A DNA stretch of 64,000 nt from Hyphomicrobiales bacterium (GTDB lineage: Bacteria > Pseudomonadota > Alphaproteobacteria > Rhizobiales > Xanthobacteraceae). Positions 17,718 to 26,975 of the stretch are shown here, one piece after another (within the stretch, counting starts at the first letter, position 1; every line of letters starts with the position of its first letter). A program made the position numbers and the translations under genes. Where the stretch lies: positions 1 to 64,000 of the forward strand of contig JAKFVL010000002.1 in the NCBI GenBank assembly GCA_021732215.1. The letters are read 5' to 3'. The notes beneath the pieces were generated by a model, which did no database searches, had not been told where the DNA came from, and was given only the letters and a program-made list of their open reading frames with translations.

Positions 17718-19232
17718 ATGCAACGACAATCCCCTGCTCCTGAGTTCAACGAGCAGGAAACATCAGCAAGAGGGCTCGCTCCATTGACCGAACAACCTCC
17801 GATCGTCGTCTGGTTTCGCGACGACCTGCGTCTTGCGGACCATCCGGCGCTCGATGCCGCTGTGCGAACCGGTGCACCCTTGGTCTGCGTCTATGTGTTC
17901 GGCGACCGGGGTTCAGTATCGGGCGGGCGGCCGCTCGGCGGCGCATCGCGATGGTGGCTAGCGCAATCGTTGCGGGCGCTGAGCACGGACGTGGAAGCAA
18001 AGGGCGGCAGGCTCATCCTGCGCAAGGGCTACGCCGCAGACGTTCTGGGTGACGTCGCCAAGGCGAGCCGCGCGAGCAGCGCATACTGGAATGACATTGC
18101 GATCGAAGCCTGTCGGAACGTGACGCGGGACGTGACCGCGACACTCGCGCGTATCGGCGTGGAGCATCGGCAATTCCACAGCGACCTGCTGATCGATCCG
18201 TCGCAAGTCCGCAACAAGGAAGGCCGCGGCCTGCGGGTGTTCACGCCGTTCTGGAAGCGCGTCCTTGCAATCGGCGATCCGCCGAAACCGCTGGCAGCGC
18301 CAAAACAAATCAGACCGGGACCTCATCTCACGAGCGACCGGATTGCCGACTGGAATCTGGAACCGACGAAACCGGACTGGGCCGGCGGCTTGCGCGACAC
18401 CTGGACGCCGGGCGAAGCTCCCGCGGTTGCGCGGCTCCGCGAATTTCTCGCCGACGACGTTCGCGGTTATGCGACCGGCCGGGACCGCCCTGATCTCCCG
18501 AGTACCTCGCGGCTGTCGCCGCATCTGCGGTTCGGCGAAATCAGCCCCCGTCAGGTCTGGCATGCCGCCCAATTCGCTGCAGCCGAACGACCGGCGATTG
18601 CGGGCGACGTCAGCAAATTCCTGAGCGAGGTTGGCTGGCGCGAATTCAGCCGGCATCTGCTGTTCGATCATCCCGATCTTGCGGAAAAGAATCTGCAATC
18701 GTCGTTCGATGCGTTTCCATGGAAGCACGATGCCAAGGCTTTCAAGGCATGGACGCGCGGACAAACTGGCTATCCGCTTGTCGATGCCGGCATGCGCGAG
18801 CTTTGGCACACCGGCATCATGCACAATCGCGTGCGGATGGTCGTCGCTTCGTTTCTTGTGAAGCATATCCTGATCGACTGGCGCGAGGGAGAAAAATGGT
18901 TCTGGGACACGCTGGTCGATGCCGACCCCGGCAGCAATCCTGCGAGCTGGCAATGGGTCGCAGGCTCGGGTGCCGACGCGGCACCCTACTTCCGCATTTT
19001 CAATCCGGTCCTTCAGGGCGAGAAATTCGATCCGGATGGCAAGTATGTGCGGCGCTGGGTGCCTGAGCTTGCGGGGATGCCGTCGAAGCTCATTCACAAG
19101 CCTTGGGATGCAACGCCGCTCGAATTGGCGAGCGCGGGCATTACACTCGGCAAGACCTATCCCGAACCGATCGTGGATCATGCCAGGGCACGCGAACGTG
19201 CGCTTGCGGCCTACGCCAAGACGCGAGACTGA
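17718..19232 (+). CDS. phrB: Deoxyribodipyrimidine photolyase (CPD photolyase, cryptochrome family)
   Basis: A 504-residue light-driven DNA repair enzyme. The N-terminal antenna domain starts IVVWFRDDLRLADHPALDAA. The C-terminal FAD domain has SHLRFGEIS-like LSPHLRFGEISPRQVW, GWREFSRHLLF, TGYPLVDAGMRELWHTG, MHNRVRMVVASFLVKHL-type and DADPGSNPASWQWVAGSG motifs, with the FAD-proximal Asn and Trp electron-transfer residues in expected blocks. Full length. The start is uncertain: ATG 17718 is used, but the first 20 or so residues are not family-like and a TTG at 17784 is possible. It is convergent with the EamA gene. Confidence 0.92.
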   Translation: MQRQSPAPEFNEQETSARGLAPLTEQPPIVVWFRDDLRLADHPALDAAVRTGAPLVCVYVFGDRGSVSGGRPLGGASRWWLAQSLRALSTDVEAKGGRLILRKGYAADVLGDVAKASRASSAYWNDIAIEACRNVTRDVTATLARIGVEHRQFHSDLLIDPSQVRNKEGRGLRVFTPFWKRVLAIGDPPKPLAAPKQIRPGPHLTSDRIADWNLEPTKPDWAGGLRDTWTPGEAPAVARLREFLADDVRGYATGRDRPDLPSTSRLSPHLRFGEISPRQVWHAAQFAAAERPAIAGDVSKFLSEVGWREFSRHLLFDHPDLAEKNLQSSFDAFPWKHDAKAFKAWTRGQTGYPLVDAGMRELWHTGIMHNRVRMVVASFLVKHILIDWREGEKWFWDTLVDADPGSNPASWQWVAGSGADAAPYFRIFNPVLQGEKFDPDGKYVRRWVPELAGMPSKLIHKPWDATPLELASAGITLGKTYPEPIVDHARARERALAAYAKTRD

Positions 19233-19237
19233 CGCAA

Positions 19238-20143
19238 CTAGTCAGCCGCGGGAGGCGTGGCCGCCGGTTGGCGCGCACCGTAATTGACGACGACAACAGC
19301 CGCCGCGCAGGCGAGCATGCCGAGGATAGAGACGAGGTCGAGCCGTTCGTCGAACAGGACGAATGCCATCATCGCGGTTACCGCCGGCACCAGATAAAAC
19401 AGGCTCGCGACTTGCGTGGCCGCAGAGCGGCGGATCAGCCAGTACAACAGCCCGATCGAACCGATCGACAGCACCACCGTAAGCCACGCAAGCGCCGCGG
19501 TGAATTCCACAGTCCAGTCGATGACGCGCGTCTCGAACGCGAACGCGCCGATGCTGAACAGAATGGCGCAGGCGATGAACTGGACGAGATTGCCGCTGCG
19601 CCAGTCAATCTGGCTGCAGTAGCGTTTCTGATACAGTGTCCCGATGGTAATACTGACCAGCGCAACGCCGGAGGCCAGAAATCCCCAACCGATGTCACCG
19701 CTCATGCTACGGTTGTGCAGCACCAGCAGCGTTCCGGCAACCCCGAGAAACAATCCCGCCCATTGCAATGCGGTGACACGCTCGCCGAGCCAGCGGTTTG
19801 CCAGTGTCGACGTCAAGATCGGCTGCAGTCCGGGAATCAATGCCGAGAGACCCGCCGGAACCGAATGCGCGATCGCAACCGCGGTGCCGCCCAGATAGAA
19901 GCCGTGCACGAGAATACCAGCCACCACACTATGAAGCGTTTCGGCTTTATTGGGCCAGCGCGGACGCCAGATCGCGACGATGCTTGCCATCAGCGCCGCG
20001 ACGAACGCCATTCGCACAGCGAGATAGGTGAGCGGCTCCGCATTGTTGATCACATATTTCGTGCCGATGAAGCCGGTGCTCCACAGCAACACAAAAATAG
20101 CGGGCGCGGCGCGAGCGGCAAACTGTTCGAAGGCGGGACTCAT
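19238..20143 (-). CDS. EamA/DMT-superfamily transporter
   Basis: About 301 residues with ten hydrophobic helices in two EamA repeats (roughly 12-145 and 155-290). FVLLWSTGFIGTKYVI at the N-terminus and SVPAGLSALIPGLQPILTSTLANRWLGER at the end of the first repeat are the usual marks; the substrate is unpredictable (metabolite exporter as the family default). The start at 20143 is chosen over the ATG at 20164, but neither has a strong ribosome site. It is divergent from the formaldehyde dehydrogenase gene. Confidence 0.88.
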   Translation of the reverse strand: MSPAFEQFAARAAPAIFVLLWSTGFIGTKYVINNAEPLTYLAVRMAFVAALMASIVAIWRPRWPNKAETLHSVVAGILVHGFYLGGTAVAIAHSVPAGLSALIPGLQPILTSTLANRWLGERVTALQWAGLFLGVAGTLLVLHNRSMSGDIGWGFLASGVALVSITIGTLYQKRYCSQIDWRSGNLVQFIACAILFSIGAFAFETRVIDWTVEFTAALAWLTVVLSIGSIGLLYWLIRRSAATQVASLFYLVPAVTAMMAFVLFDERLDLVSILGMLACAAAVVVVNYGARQPAATPPAAD

Positions 20144-20233
20144 TTGCGGCCCTGATTGCACCATCGTATGTTATTGGGCAATCTCGAACTGCGCAGGCCC
20201 GCTTGCTCAGAAATGCACACGATGAGGACTATT

Positions 20234-21361
20234 ATGGACGTTCGTGCCGCCGTTGCCATCGCTGCCGGAAAACCGCTGGAAATAGCCACCGTTCAGCTCG
20301 ATGGGCCGCGCGACGGCGAGGTGTTGGTCGAGATCAAGGCGACCGGTGTCTGTCACACGGATGAATTCACGTTGTCCGGCGCCGATCCAGAAGGTCTGTT
20401 TCCAGCCATCCTCGGTCACGAGGGTGCGGGCGTTGTCGTCGATATCGGCCGCGGCGTCACCAGCGTGAAAAAAGGCGACCACGTCATCCCGCTTTACACG
20501 CCGGAGTGCCGTCAGTGCCCATCGTGCCTGTCACGCAAGACCAATCTTTGCACCGCGATCCGCGCGACGCAGGGGCAAGGCGTCATGCCGGACGGAACGT
20601 CGCGCTTTTCCATGAACGGCAAGCCGGTGCTGCATTACATGGGCACATCGACTTTCGCGAATTACACAGTCTTGCCGGAGATCGCTGTTGCGAAAATCCG
20701 CGAAGACGCTCCCTTCGACAAGGTCTGCTACATCGGCTGCGGCGTCACCACCGGCATCGGCGCGGTGATCAACACCGCAAAGGTCGAGGTGGGTGCTAAA
20801 GCCATCGTGTTCGGTCTCGGCGGCATCGGCCTCAATGTGCTGCAGGGCCTTCGTCTCGCCGGCGCGGACATGATCATCGGCGTCGATCTCAACAACGATC
20901 GCAAGGCGTGGGGCGAGCGATTCGGCATGACGCATTTCGTCAATCCGAACGATCACGGCAAGGATCTGGTCCCTTACCTCGTCAACATGACGAAAACTCC
21001 CGCCGATCAGATCGGTGGTGCGGACTACACCTTCGATTGCACCGGCAACGTCACGGTGATGCGTCAGGCGCTGGAAGCCTGCCATCGCGGCTGGGGCCAG
21101 TCGATCGTGATCGGCGTCGCGCCCGCCGGCGCGGAAATCGCGACGCGGCCGTTTCAATTGGTCACCGGGCGCGTCTGGAAGGGAACGGCCTTTGGCGGCG
21201 CACGCGGACGCACCGATGTTCCCAAGATCGTCGACTGGTATATGCAGGGCAAGATCCAGATCGACCCGATGATTACCCATGTGATGCCGCTATCCGACAT
21301 CAACAAGGCGTTCGATCTGATGAAGCAAGGCAAGTCGATCCGTGGCGTGGTGACGTTCTAG
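20234..21361 (+). CDS. frmA: S-(hydroxymethyl)glutathione dehydrogenase / class III alcohol dehydrogenase
   Basis: A 375-residue zinc enzyme that oxidises the glutathione-formaldehyde adduct with NAD+, protecting from formaldehyde. Catalytic zinc ligands are Cys40 (TGVCHTDEF) and His62/Glu63 (LGHEGAG) plus the later GCGVTTG Cys. The structural zinc loop has Cys92, 95, 98 and 106. The NAD fold is [13 protein letters not shown]. The ATG at 20234 has AGGA five bases upstream. S-nitrosoglutathione reduction is an expected second activity. No frmR-like regulator or esterase partner lies adjacent. Confidence 0.94.
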   Translation: MDVRAAVAIAAGKPLEIATVQLDGPRDGEVLVEIKATGVCHTDEFTLSGADPEGLFPAILGHEGAGVVVDIGRGVTSVKKGDHVIPLYTPECRQCPSCLSRKTNLCTAIRATQGQGVMPDGTSRFSMNGKPVLHYMGTSTFANYTVLPEIAVAKIREDAPFDKVCYIGCGVTTGIGAVINTAKVEVGAKAIVFGLGGIGLNVLQGLRLAGADMIIGVDLNNDRKAWGERFGMTHFVNPNDHGKDLVPYLVNMTKTPADQIGGADYTFDCTGNVTVMRQALEACHRGWGQSIVIGVAPAGAEIATRPFQLVTGRVWKGTAFGGARGRTDVPKIVDWYMQGKIQIDPMITHVMPLSDINKAFDLMKQGKSIRGVVTF

Positions 21362-21795
21362 AACTCGTCCGGGCACGGATCGACGATCTTCCACAGTTCG
21401 TTTCCGTTCTTGACTTTCTTCATATCCGTGGTGAGACCGCCGTTGCGGCTGATCCACTCTTTCACCGGCTTCGGATAATAAGACATCAGGTCGGACGTCC
21501 CCTCATGGCTTGTCACCTTCATGCCGAAGGTGAATGCCTTGTCGTAATAGGCCTGATGGAAGCCGAGACTCGCGCGCGGCGTGACGCACACCTTGTTCAT
21601 CGGCACGATGCCGAACACCAGCGTACAGGCTGAGTTGCATATCCCATCGATAATCACGCGCTCGCCGCTTTTGCGGATACGCTGATACTTTTCCTTGTAC
21701 TGCTCGACATAGCCGCCGTGGTCGCGCGTGATCCGCAGGTCCGCGTGCGCGGACGTGGCAACGAAAAGCGACAGGATCAGAACGGGACAACGCAT
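21358..21795 (-). CDS. Exported ClpP-like protein (COG3904 type)
   Basis: A 145-residue protein with a signal peptide (residues 1-19, cut after AHA). The mature part, [21 protein letters not shown] and then [10 protein letters not shown], has the crotonase/ClpP-like arrangement of periplasmic COG3904 proteins, with Ser next to Ala in NSAC as the likely nucleophile and GFH as the likely His element. A protease activity is an inference. Its stop codon and that of the convergent frmA share the palindrome CTAG (21358-21361). The start at 21795 gives a good signal peptide. Confidence 0.75.
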   Translation of the reverse strand: MRCPVLILSLFVATSAHADLRITRDHGGYVEQYKEKYQRIRKSGERVIIDGICNSACTLVFGIVPMNKVCVTPRASLGFHQAYYDKAFTFGMKVTSHEGTSDLMSYYPKPVKEWISRNGGLTTDMKKVKNGNELWKIVDPCPDEF

Positions 21796-22014
21796 CGCGA
21801 ATTCAGACAACCAAGGCCGGAGCAATCGCCTTCTGGAATGAAGTAACTCAACCCGGAACTCTGGCGAGACTATGTTTGAAATCCGTTAAGCATGACCCAT
21901 GGCCTTGCCACATAAGCCAAGAATACCACAGGTCATTGAAAAGACTGATAAAAGTCGATGTCTGGAACGATCCGGGCTGGCTTTTTGCCTGGGCATGGAT
22001 ATTGTCCGCGTCAC

Positions 22015-22091
22015 GCACTCGTAGCTCAGCTGGATAGAGCATCGGATTTCGATTCCGAGGGTCGGGAGTTCGAATCTCTCCGAGTGCGCCA
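22015..22091 (+). tRNA. tRNA-Arg (anticodon TCG)
   Basis: The acceptor arm GCACTCG pairs with CGAGTGC, the D-arm is GCTCAGCTGGATAGAGC, the anticodon stem TCGGA / TCCGA encloses TTTCGAT (anticodon TCG, reads CGA), the T-arm is GGGAGTTCGAATCTCTC, and the 3' end is discriminator G with an encoded CCA. 77 nt. Confidence 0.97.
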
Positions 22092-22127
22092 TCCTGCACA
22101 GGCATCGCGCCGTCGGAGACGATCGAC

Positions 22128-23108
22128 ATGCGGCTTCACACGGCATGGATTCTTGGCGTTGCGGCGCTAACGACCGTATTTTTGCCTGCAAACAACGCCC
22201 GCGCCCAATCCTATCCCGACCGCCCGATCACGCTGGTGATTCCGTTTGCGCCGGGCGGCAGCACCTCCATTGTCGGCCGAGCGATTGCCGACAAGATGTC
22301 GGACATCCTCAAGCAGAAGTTTGTCGTCGACAATCGCCCTGGCGCGGGCGGCACCGTCGGCACCAAGGCCGTGGCGGGGGCCGATCCTGACGGTTACACC
22401 ATCGCGCTCGGGTACACCGGCACGCTCGCGATCGGGCCCACCCTCTACACCAGGGCAGGCTACGATCCGCGCAAGGATTTTGCCGCGATCGGATTGATCG
22501 GGCATGCGCCGAATTCGATTGTCGTACACCCATCGTTTCCTGCAAAGACGCTTGGCGAATTGATCGCTTATGCGAAAGCCAACCCGGAAAAAGTGAGCTT
22601 CGGTTCCGCAGGCGCAGGCTCCGCCAGCCACATTACCGGCGAATACTTCGCGAAGATCGCAGGCATCAAGATCGTGCACATCGCCTACAAGGGAACTGGG
22701 CCGGCGATGGCCGATCTGCTGGGCGGACATATTCCGATGGCAATCGCGCCTATTCCTGCCACGCATGCGAACGTCAGCGCAGGCACGCTGCGTGCGCTCG
22801 CCGTGACCAGTCCGAAGCGGATTTCATTGTTGCCGGACGTGCCGACAATTTCCGAAGCGGGATTACCGGGCTTCGAAGCAACACTGTATTACGGCCTCGT
22901 CGCGCCTGCCGCGACGCCCCGCCCCATCGTCGAAAAACTCAATCAGGCGCTGCGTGCGGCGCTCGAATCCGAAGATGTGAAAAAGCGCCTGCTCCAGGAC
23001 GGAACCGAACCGACACCGGGAACGCCTGACGAATACGCGGCCTTCATCGACAAGGATGAAGCCACATGGTCACGGATCATCAAGGCGAGCGGCGCGAAGC
23101 AGGAATGA
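22128..23108 (+). CDS. Bug/TctC-type tripartite tricarboxylate transporter receptor
   Basis: A 326-residue periplasmic solute-binding protein. The signal peptide covers about 1-25 (cut near ARA), after which the mature protein begins QSYPDRPITLVIPFAPGG, the Bug family opening. VVDNRPGAGGTVGT, YADPDGYT-like and HIAYKGTGPAMADLLGG are typical lobe motifs. It binds a carboxylate-bearing small molecule, identity unknown. No TctA/TctB membrane genes are adjacent, so it is one of the many orphan Bug receptors. It begins 36 bases past tRNA-Arg. Confidence 0.92.
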   Translation: MRLHTAWILGVAALTTVFLPANNARAQSYPDRPITLVIPFAPGGSTSIVGRAIADKMSDILKQKFVVDNRPGAGGTVGTKAVAGADPDGYTIALGYTGTLAIGPTLYTRAGYDPRKDFAAIGLIGHAPNSIVVHPSFPAKTLGELIAYAKANPEKVSFGSAGAGSASHITGEYFAKIAGIKIVHIAYKGTGPAMADLLGGHIPMAIAPIPATHANVSAGTLRALAVTSPKRISLLPDVPTISEAGLPGFEATLYYGLVAPAATPRPIVEKLNQALRAALESEDVKKRLLQDGTEPTPGTPDEYAAFIDKDEATWSRIIKASGAKQE

Positions 23109-23201
23109 GCGAGCAGCGTTGTCTCCCGGCCCCGACTGGCATTGCCAGGCTAGAATGCGGCTTTTAGGTTAGTTCGTATCAAAATCTTTGCACCTGATGA
23201 T

Positions 23202-23531
23202 TCAGAGCGCGCGCGGTCCCAGAAAGATCGCTAGCGCGGCGACAAGCCATGCCGCCAAACCGGCAAGGATGGCGAGACGATAATCCATTCGGTCGATGAG
23301 CATGTAAGCGGCTGCAAGAAACGCCAGATATGCCGGAATAGTCTTGGCGCTTGCAAGACAGGCCTCCTTGAACCCCGCGGTCTCGCCCTTTGAGCCGACG
23401 GCAATCAGCGCAATGACTGCGAAGGTTGGCGCGAGCAGAAGAATGCCAGGAAGTATGTTGCCGCGCCGGGATGCCAGGACAATCAGTGCCGTCACAACCC
23501 CTCCAATCAATCCTTTCCAGAGAACGTCCAT
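23202..23531 (-). CDS. glpM: GlpM family membrane protein
   Basis: A 109-residue protein with four hydrophobic helices. VLWKGLIGGVVTALIVLASRRG, the motif LLLAPTFAVIALIAVGSKGE and IPAYLAFLAAAYMLIDRMDY match the GlpM family (first seen in Pseudomonas aeruginosa next to glycerol genes; role unresolved). The ATG at 23531 gives the family start; a longer frame to 23597 adds a non-homologous basic leader. No glp genes are near. Confidence 0.78.
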   Translation of the reverse strand: MDVLWKGLIGGVVTALIVLASRRGNILPGILLLAPTFAVIALIAVGSKGETAGFKEACLASAKTIPAYLAFLAAAYMLIDRMDYRLAILAGLAAWLVAALAIFLGPRAL

Positions 23532-23752
23532 GATCTTGTTTCTCCTTTTGCCGACAGCAATCCGCGCGTTGGCGCGCGACGAATCGGTCGCCATCACGTC
23601 GGTAGCACCGAAACCTGTTCAGGATTTAAAGGTAAGTCTGTGCGGCAAGCAATCGAGCCAGCCGAAGCCACGCCGCCGGGTCAATCATGAATCGACCCAG
23701 GCTCGCGTTACGTTAGCGCAAAATGCAAAAAGGTTTCGATCGGATCACGATC

Positions 23753-23786
23753 AAAAAAAACGGAGCGCGAACCCAATCGCGCTCCG
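23753..23786 (-). terminator. Rho-independent terminator of the quinohaemoprotein dehydrogenase gene
   Basis: On the minus strand, stem GGAGCGCGA / TCGCGCTCC (23762-23784) encloses a 6-base loop and is followed by eight T residues. It starts 20 bases after the stop codon. Confidence 0.9.
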
Positions 23787-23804
23787 GTTCTTGAATCGCC
23801 TGAC

Positions 23805-25976
23805 CTACTTCTTTGGCCTGATTGCGTCGGCCGTTCCCTGAATGAATGCGCGAATCTTGACGACTTCATCGGGCTTCAGCTTGCCGGTGAAATCCGGCAT
23901 GCCTTGCTTGGTGAATGGTCCAGCGAAGACCATCGATTCCAGATTCGTAATCATCTCGGGCGCAACGTAGCCCAGATTCTTGACGTTCCCGCCTTTGTTG
24001 ACGCCCGGAACGCCGTGACAGAACGCACAGTTCGAGATGTAGAGCAATGTGCCCGGCCCGACGTCGGCGGGATCGTATTTGACGCCTTCGAGAAGGCCTT
24101 GTTGCTGATATTTGGTGAATGCAGGCAACGGAGCCTTTCCGCCGATTGCGAAAGTATAGACTGTGCCTGCACTCTCCTGTTCGGTCGCCCGTTCGAGCAT
24201 GCCGAACACGCCACCCCAGCCAACAGCCACCGAGACGTACTGCACACCATCGACGATGTAGGTCGAAGGCGCCGCAACAATTCCGGTGCCGGTCGGGCTC
24301 TCCCAGAGCTTCTCGCCGGTTGCGGCGTTGTAAGCGACGAAACGGCCGTCAGCCACGCCCTGAAACACGAGATTGCCGGCTGTCGTCAGCGTGCCGCCAT
24401 TCCATGGCGAGACGTAATCCTGCTCCCATGCCGCTTTCTGCTTGACCGGATCCCACGCAATCAGTTTACCGAACGGCTTGCTGGTCGGCGGAGTCGCATT
24501 GATCGCGAAGCCGAGATTCCAGCCCATGCCCGACATCGGACGACCCGGAACATTGACATTGTGCTCCCACTTCGGATCTTCGGTGAGTGTCAGCGGCACA
24601 TGCTGCGCCGGCAGATAGACGAGCCCGGTCTGCGGATTGAACGACATCGGGTGCCAGTTGTGGGCGCCATACGGGCCCGGAATCGTATCGATGGCCTTGT
24701 CGCGCGAGCGAGCATCGGCAACCTCGATCGGCCGGCCGTTGGCGTCATAACCGGTCGCCCAGTTCACGTTGACGAAATTCTTCGCCGAAATGAACTTGCC
24801 GTTGGTGCGATCGACGACGAAGAAGAATCCATTCTTCGGCGCATGCAGCACCACTTTGCGCGGCTGACCGTCGATGGTCAGGTCAGCCAGGATCATCGGT
24901 TGGGTCGAGGTATAGTCCCAGTTGTCGCCTGGCGTTTCCTGATAATGCCAAAGATATTTTCCGGTTTCGGCGTTGAGTGCGACGATCGAACCGAGATAGA
25001 GGTTGTCGCCGCCCGAGGGGCTGCGCAGATTGCGCGCCCACGGAGACCCGTTGCCGGTTCCGATGTAGACCATGTTCAGGTCCGGATCGAACACGATGGA
25101 GTCCCAGGCCGTGCCGCCACCGCCGTTGACCCAGTACTTGCCGGCCGGATCCCACGTCTTGGCCGCCGCCGCCATGGACTCGTCTTCATATGGTTTGGCC
25201 GGATCGCCCGGGACCACAAACCAGCGCCACTTCTGATCGCCGGTCTCGGAATCGTAGGCCGTCACATAACCGCGAACGCCAAACTCCGCGCCGCCATTGC
25301 CGATGACGACCTTGCCGTTCATCACGCGCGGCGCGCCGGTGATGGTATAGGACATCTTCTTGTCGATGATGGTGTCCTTCTCCCACACCTTCTTGCCGGT
25401 GACGGCATCGAGCGCGATCAGCCGCCCGTCATAGGAGGCGACAAAGACCTTGCCCTTGTAGAGCGCCACACCGCGATTGACGACGTCGCAGCAGCCCTTG
25501 AAACCGATCTCGCGCGGCACCTCCGGATCAAATGTCCAGATCCGTTTTCCGGTGCGCACATCGACCGCGTGCACCACACTCCACGACGCGGTGACATACA
25601 TGATGCCGTCGACAACGATCGGCGTGGCCTCGACGCCACGAACCGACTCGAGATCGTAGGTCCACATCAGACCCATATTCTTCACGTTGTCAGTGTTGAT
25701 CTGATTGAGTTTGCTGAAACGTGTTTCCGCATAGTCGAGGCCGTAGCTTGGCCAATCCTTGGTGGTGGAAGCATTACCTCGAATAGCAGCCGTATCGATT
25801 GCCGACGTCACGGCCTTGATATGATCAGGCGACCCTTTCGCAGGCGTATTCTGCGCCAGGCTGTGACCTGCAAGCGTGGCTGCGCCAATCAGCGCCATCG
25901 CGCCAAACGCTATGCGAGTCGATGATAATTTAAGAGAACGGCGAACGACAGCAACCCGGCGAGCGAGATCAAGCAT
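23805..25976 (-). CDS. PQQ-dependent quinohaemoprotein alcohol dehydrogenase (type I, fused cytochrome c)
   Basis: A 723-residue periplasmic enzyme. The signal peptide spans about 1-42 (cut near LAQ). An eight-blade PQQ propeller follows, with vicinal Cys162-Cys163 (GFKGCCDVV) over the cofactor and catalytic Asp354 in NWDYTS; residue +2 is Thr, so a calcium enzyme is predicted. A C-terminal cytochrome c domain has Cys650, Cys653, His654 (CAFCH) and a Met ligand candidate in KQGMPDF. The overall pattern agrees closely with quinohaemoprotein ethanol dehydrogenases such as the Comamonas enzyme. Start at 25976 has AGGGAGG upstream. pqq biosynthesis genes are not in the window. Confidence 0.93.
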   Translation of the reverse strand: MLDLARRVAVVRRSLKLSSTRIAFGAMALIGAATLAGHSLAQNTPAKGSPDHIKAVTSAIDTAAIRGNASTTKDWPSYGLDYAETRFSKLNQINTDNVKNMGLMWTYDLESVRGVEATPIVVDGIMYVTASWSVVHAVDVRTGKRIWTFDPEVPREIGFKGCCDVVNRGVALYKGKVFVASYDGRLIALDAVTGKKVWEKDTIIDKKMSYTITGAPRVMNGKVVIGNGGAEFGVRGYVTAYDSETGDQKWRWFVVPGDPAKPYEDESMAAAAKTWDPAGKYWVNGGGGTAWDSIVFDPDLNMVYIGTGNGSPWARNLRSPSGGDNLYLGSIVALNAETGKYLWHYQETPGDNWDYTSTQPMILADLTIDGQPRKVVLHAPKNGFFFVVDRTNGKFISAKNFVNVNWATGYDANGRPIEVADARSRDKAIDTIPGPYGAHNWHPMSFNPQTGLVYLPAQHVPLTLTEDPKWEHNVNVPGRPMSGMGWNLGFAINATPPTSKPFGKLIAWDPVKQKAAWEQDYVSPWNGGTLTTAGNLVFQGVADGRFVAYNAATGEKLWESPTGTGIVAAPSTYIVDGVQYVSVAVGWGGVFGMLERATEQESAGTVYTFAIGGKAPLPAFTKYQQQGLLEGVKYDPADVGPGTLLYISNCAFCHGVPGVNKGGNVKNLGYVAPEMITNLESMVFAGPFTKQGMPDFTGKLKPDEVVKIRAFIQGTADAIRPKK

Positions 25977-26186
25977 CAGTTCCTCCCTGGGAGCGCGCGC
26001 GTTCAGGCGCTCCTCAATCTGGTCTCTGATTTGGACCTGGAAAAATTCTAAACTCAATTTGGAAACGGTCAACGCACCAAGATTGGGAGGCCGCCGAGGT
26101 CCATGATTTCAGACCTTGTCATGACAGTTTAGTTGCGTCGCACGCGCAGCGAATGAGCTACCTGCACTGCAGCATTGCTCTGAACG

Positions 26187-26975
26187 TCAAGGAACTTTCA
26201 GCGCTGCCACAATCGCATCGAGACCATCGGTCAGCGCTGCTGGACCTGGTTGCAGGATCAATGGCGACTTGATTTCGACGATCCTATTGCTCTTTACGGC
26301 AGGAATGCTGCTCCAGCCCGACCGTCGGCGAATGGCATCGGGAACGACTTTCTTCCCGCACCATGATGCAAGGATCACGTCAGGCATCGCGGCAAGCACC
26401 GCGTCAGCTGTGACAATGCGATCCTTCGCTGATTTCGCGCGGCTCAACTCCGGAAAAATATCATCGCCTCCGGCAATGGCGATCAACTCCGACACCCAGC
26501 CAATCCCGCTGATCAGCGGGTCATTCCATTCCTCGAAATAAACCCGCGGTCGTGGTCTTCCTTTCGCTTCGAGCGCAATGCACGACAATCGATGCTCGTA
26601 ACCGGATGCCAGCACTTCGGCTTTGTCCGGGACGCCCACCAGCGCGCCAACCGTGCGGATCATGCTGAGGATGCCCGCGATATCGCGTTGATTGAAGGCG
26701 TGAACCGCGACACCTGCCCGGATGATGCTGGCGACGATATCCGCCTGCAGATCGGAGAATGTGAGAACGAGATCTGGCTGGAGCGCAAGAATTTTTGGAA
26801 TGTCGGCAGAGATGAAAGCCGATACCCGCGGCTTCTCCTTGCGCACTTGCGGCGGCCGGACCGCATAGCCCGACACACCGACGATGCGATCCTGCTCGCC
26901 GAGCAGATACAGCGTCTCGACGGTTTCCTCGGTGAGGCAGACGATGCGTGACGGCGGGAAGCCGCTCGCGCTCAT
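26187..26975 (-). CDS. BtuF-like cobalamin/iron-type substrate-binding protein without export signal
   Basis: A 262-residue helical-backbone binding protein of the cluster A-II (Fe3+/cobalamin) type: RIVCLTEETVETLYLLGEQDRIVGVSGY at the N-terminus, PDLVLTFSDLQADIVASIIRAG in the hinge region, and DVILASWCGKKV later. It opens straight into the mature fold after eight residues, with no hydrophobic signal peptide, which is odd for an ABC transporter receptor. It overlaps the NUDIX gene by 4 bases, so it is translationally coupled as the last gene of a leftward array. No btuC/D genes are near. Confidence 0.82.
   Translation of the reverse strand: MSASGFPPSRIVCLTEETVETLYLLGEQDRIVGVSGYAVRPPQVRKEKPRVSAFISADIPKILALQPDLVLTFSDLQADIVASIIRAGVAVHAFNQRDIAGILSMIRTVGALVGVPDKAEVLASGYEHRLSCIALEAKGRPRPRVYFEEWNDPLISGIGWVSELIAIAGGDDIFPELSRAKSAKDRIVTADAVLAAMPDVILASWCGKKVVPDAIRRRSGWSSIPAVKSNRIVEIKSPLILQPGPAALTDGLDAIVAALKVP

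Noticed and set aside
17958-19181. 407-codon minus-strand frame
   Set aside because: Antisense to the photolyase, whose motifs are complete.
21848-22129. Minus-strand frame through tRNA-Arg
   Set aside because: It reads across a perfect tRNA; a common false gene.
22015-23108. Genomic island inserted at tRNA-Arg
   Set aside because: No integrase and no repeat of the tRNA 3' end were found downstream.
23904-25925. 673-codon plus-strand frame
   Set aside because: Antisense shadow of the quinohaemoprotein dehydrogenase; Arg/Asp/His-rich with no motif.
23805-25976. Lanthanide-dependent XoxF-type methanol dehydrogenase
   Set aside because: Position +2 after the catalytic Asp is Thr, not Asp, and a cytochrome c domain is fused.
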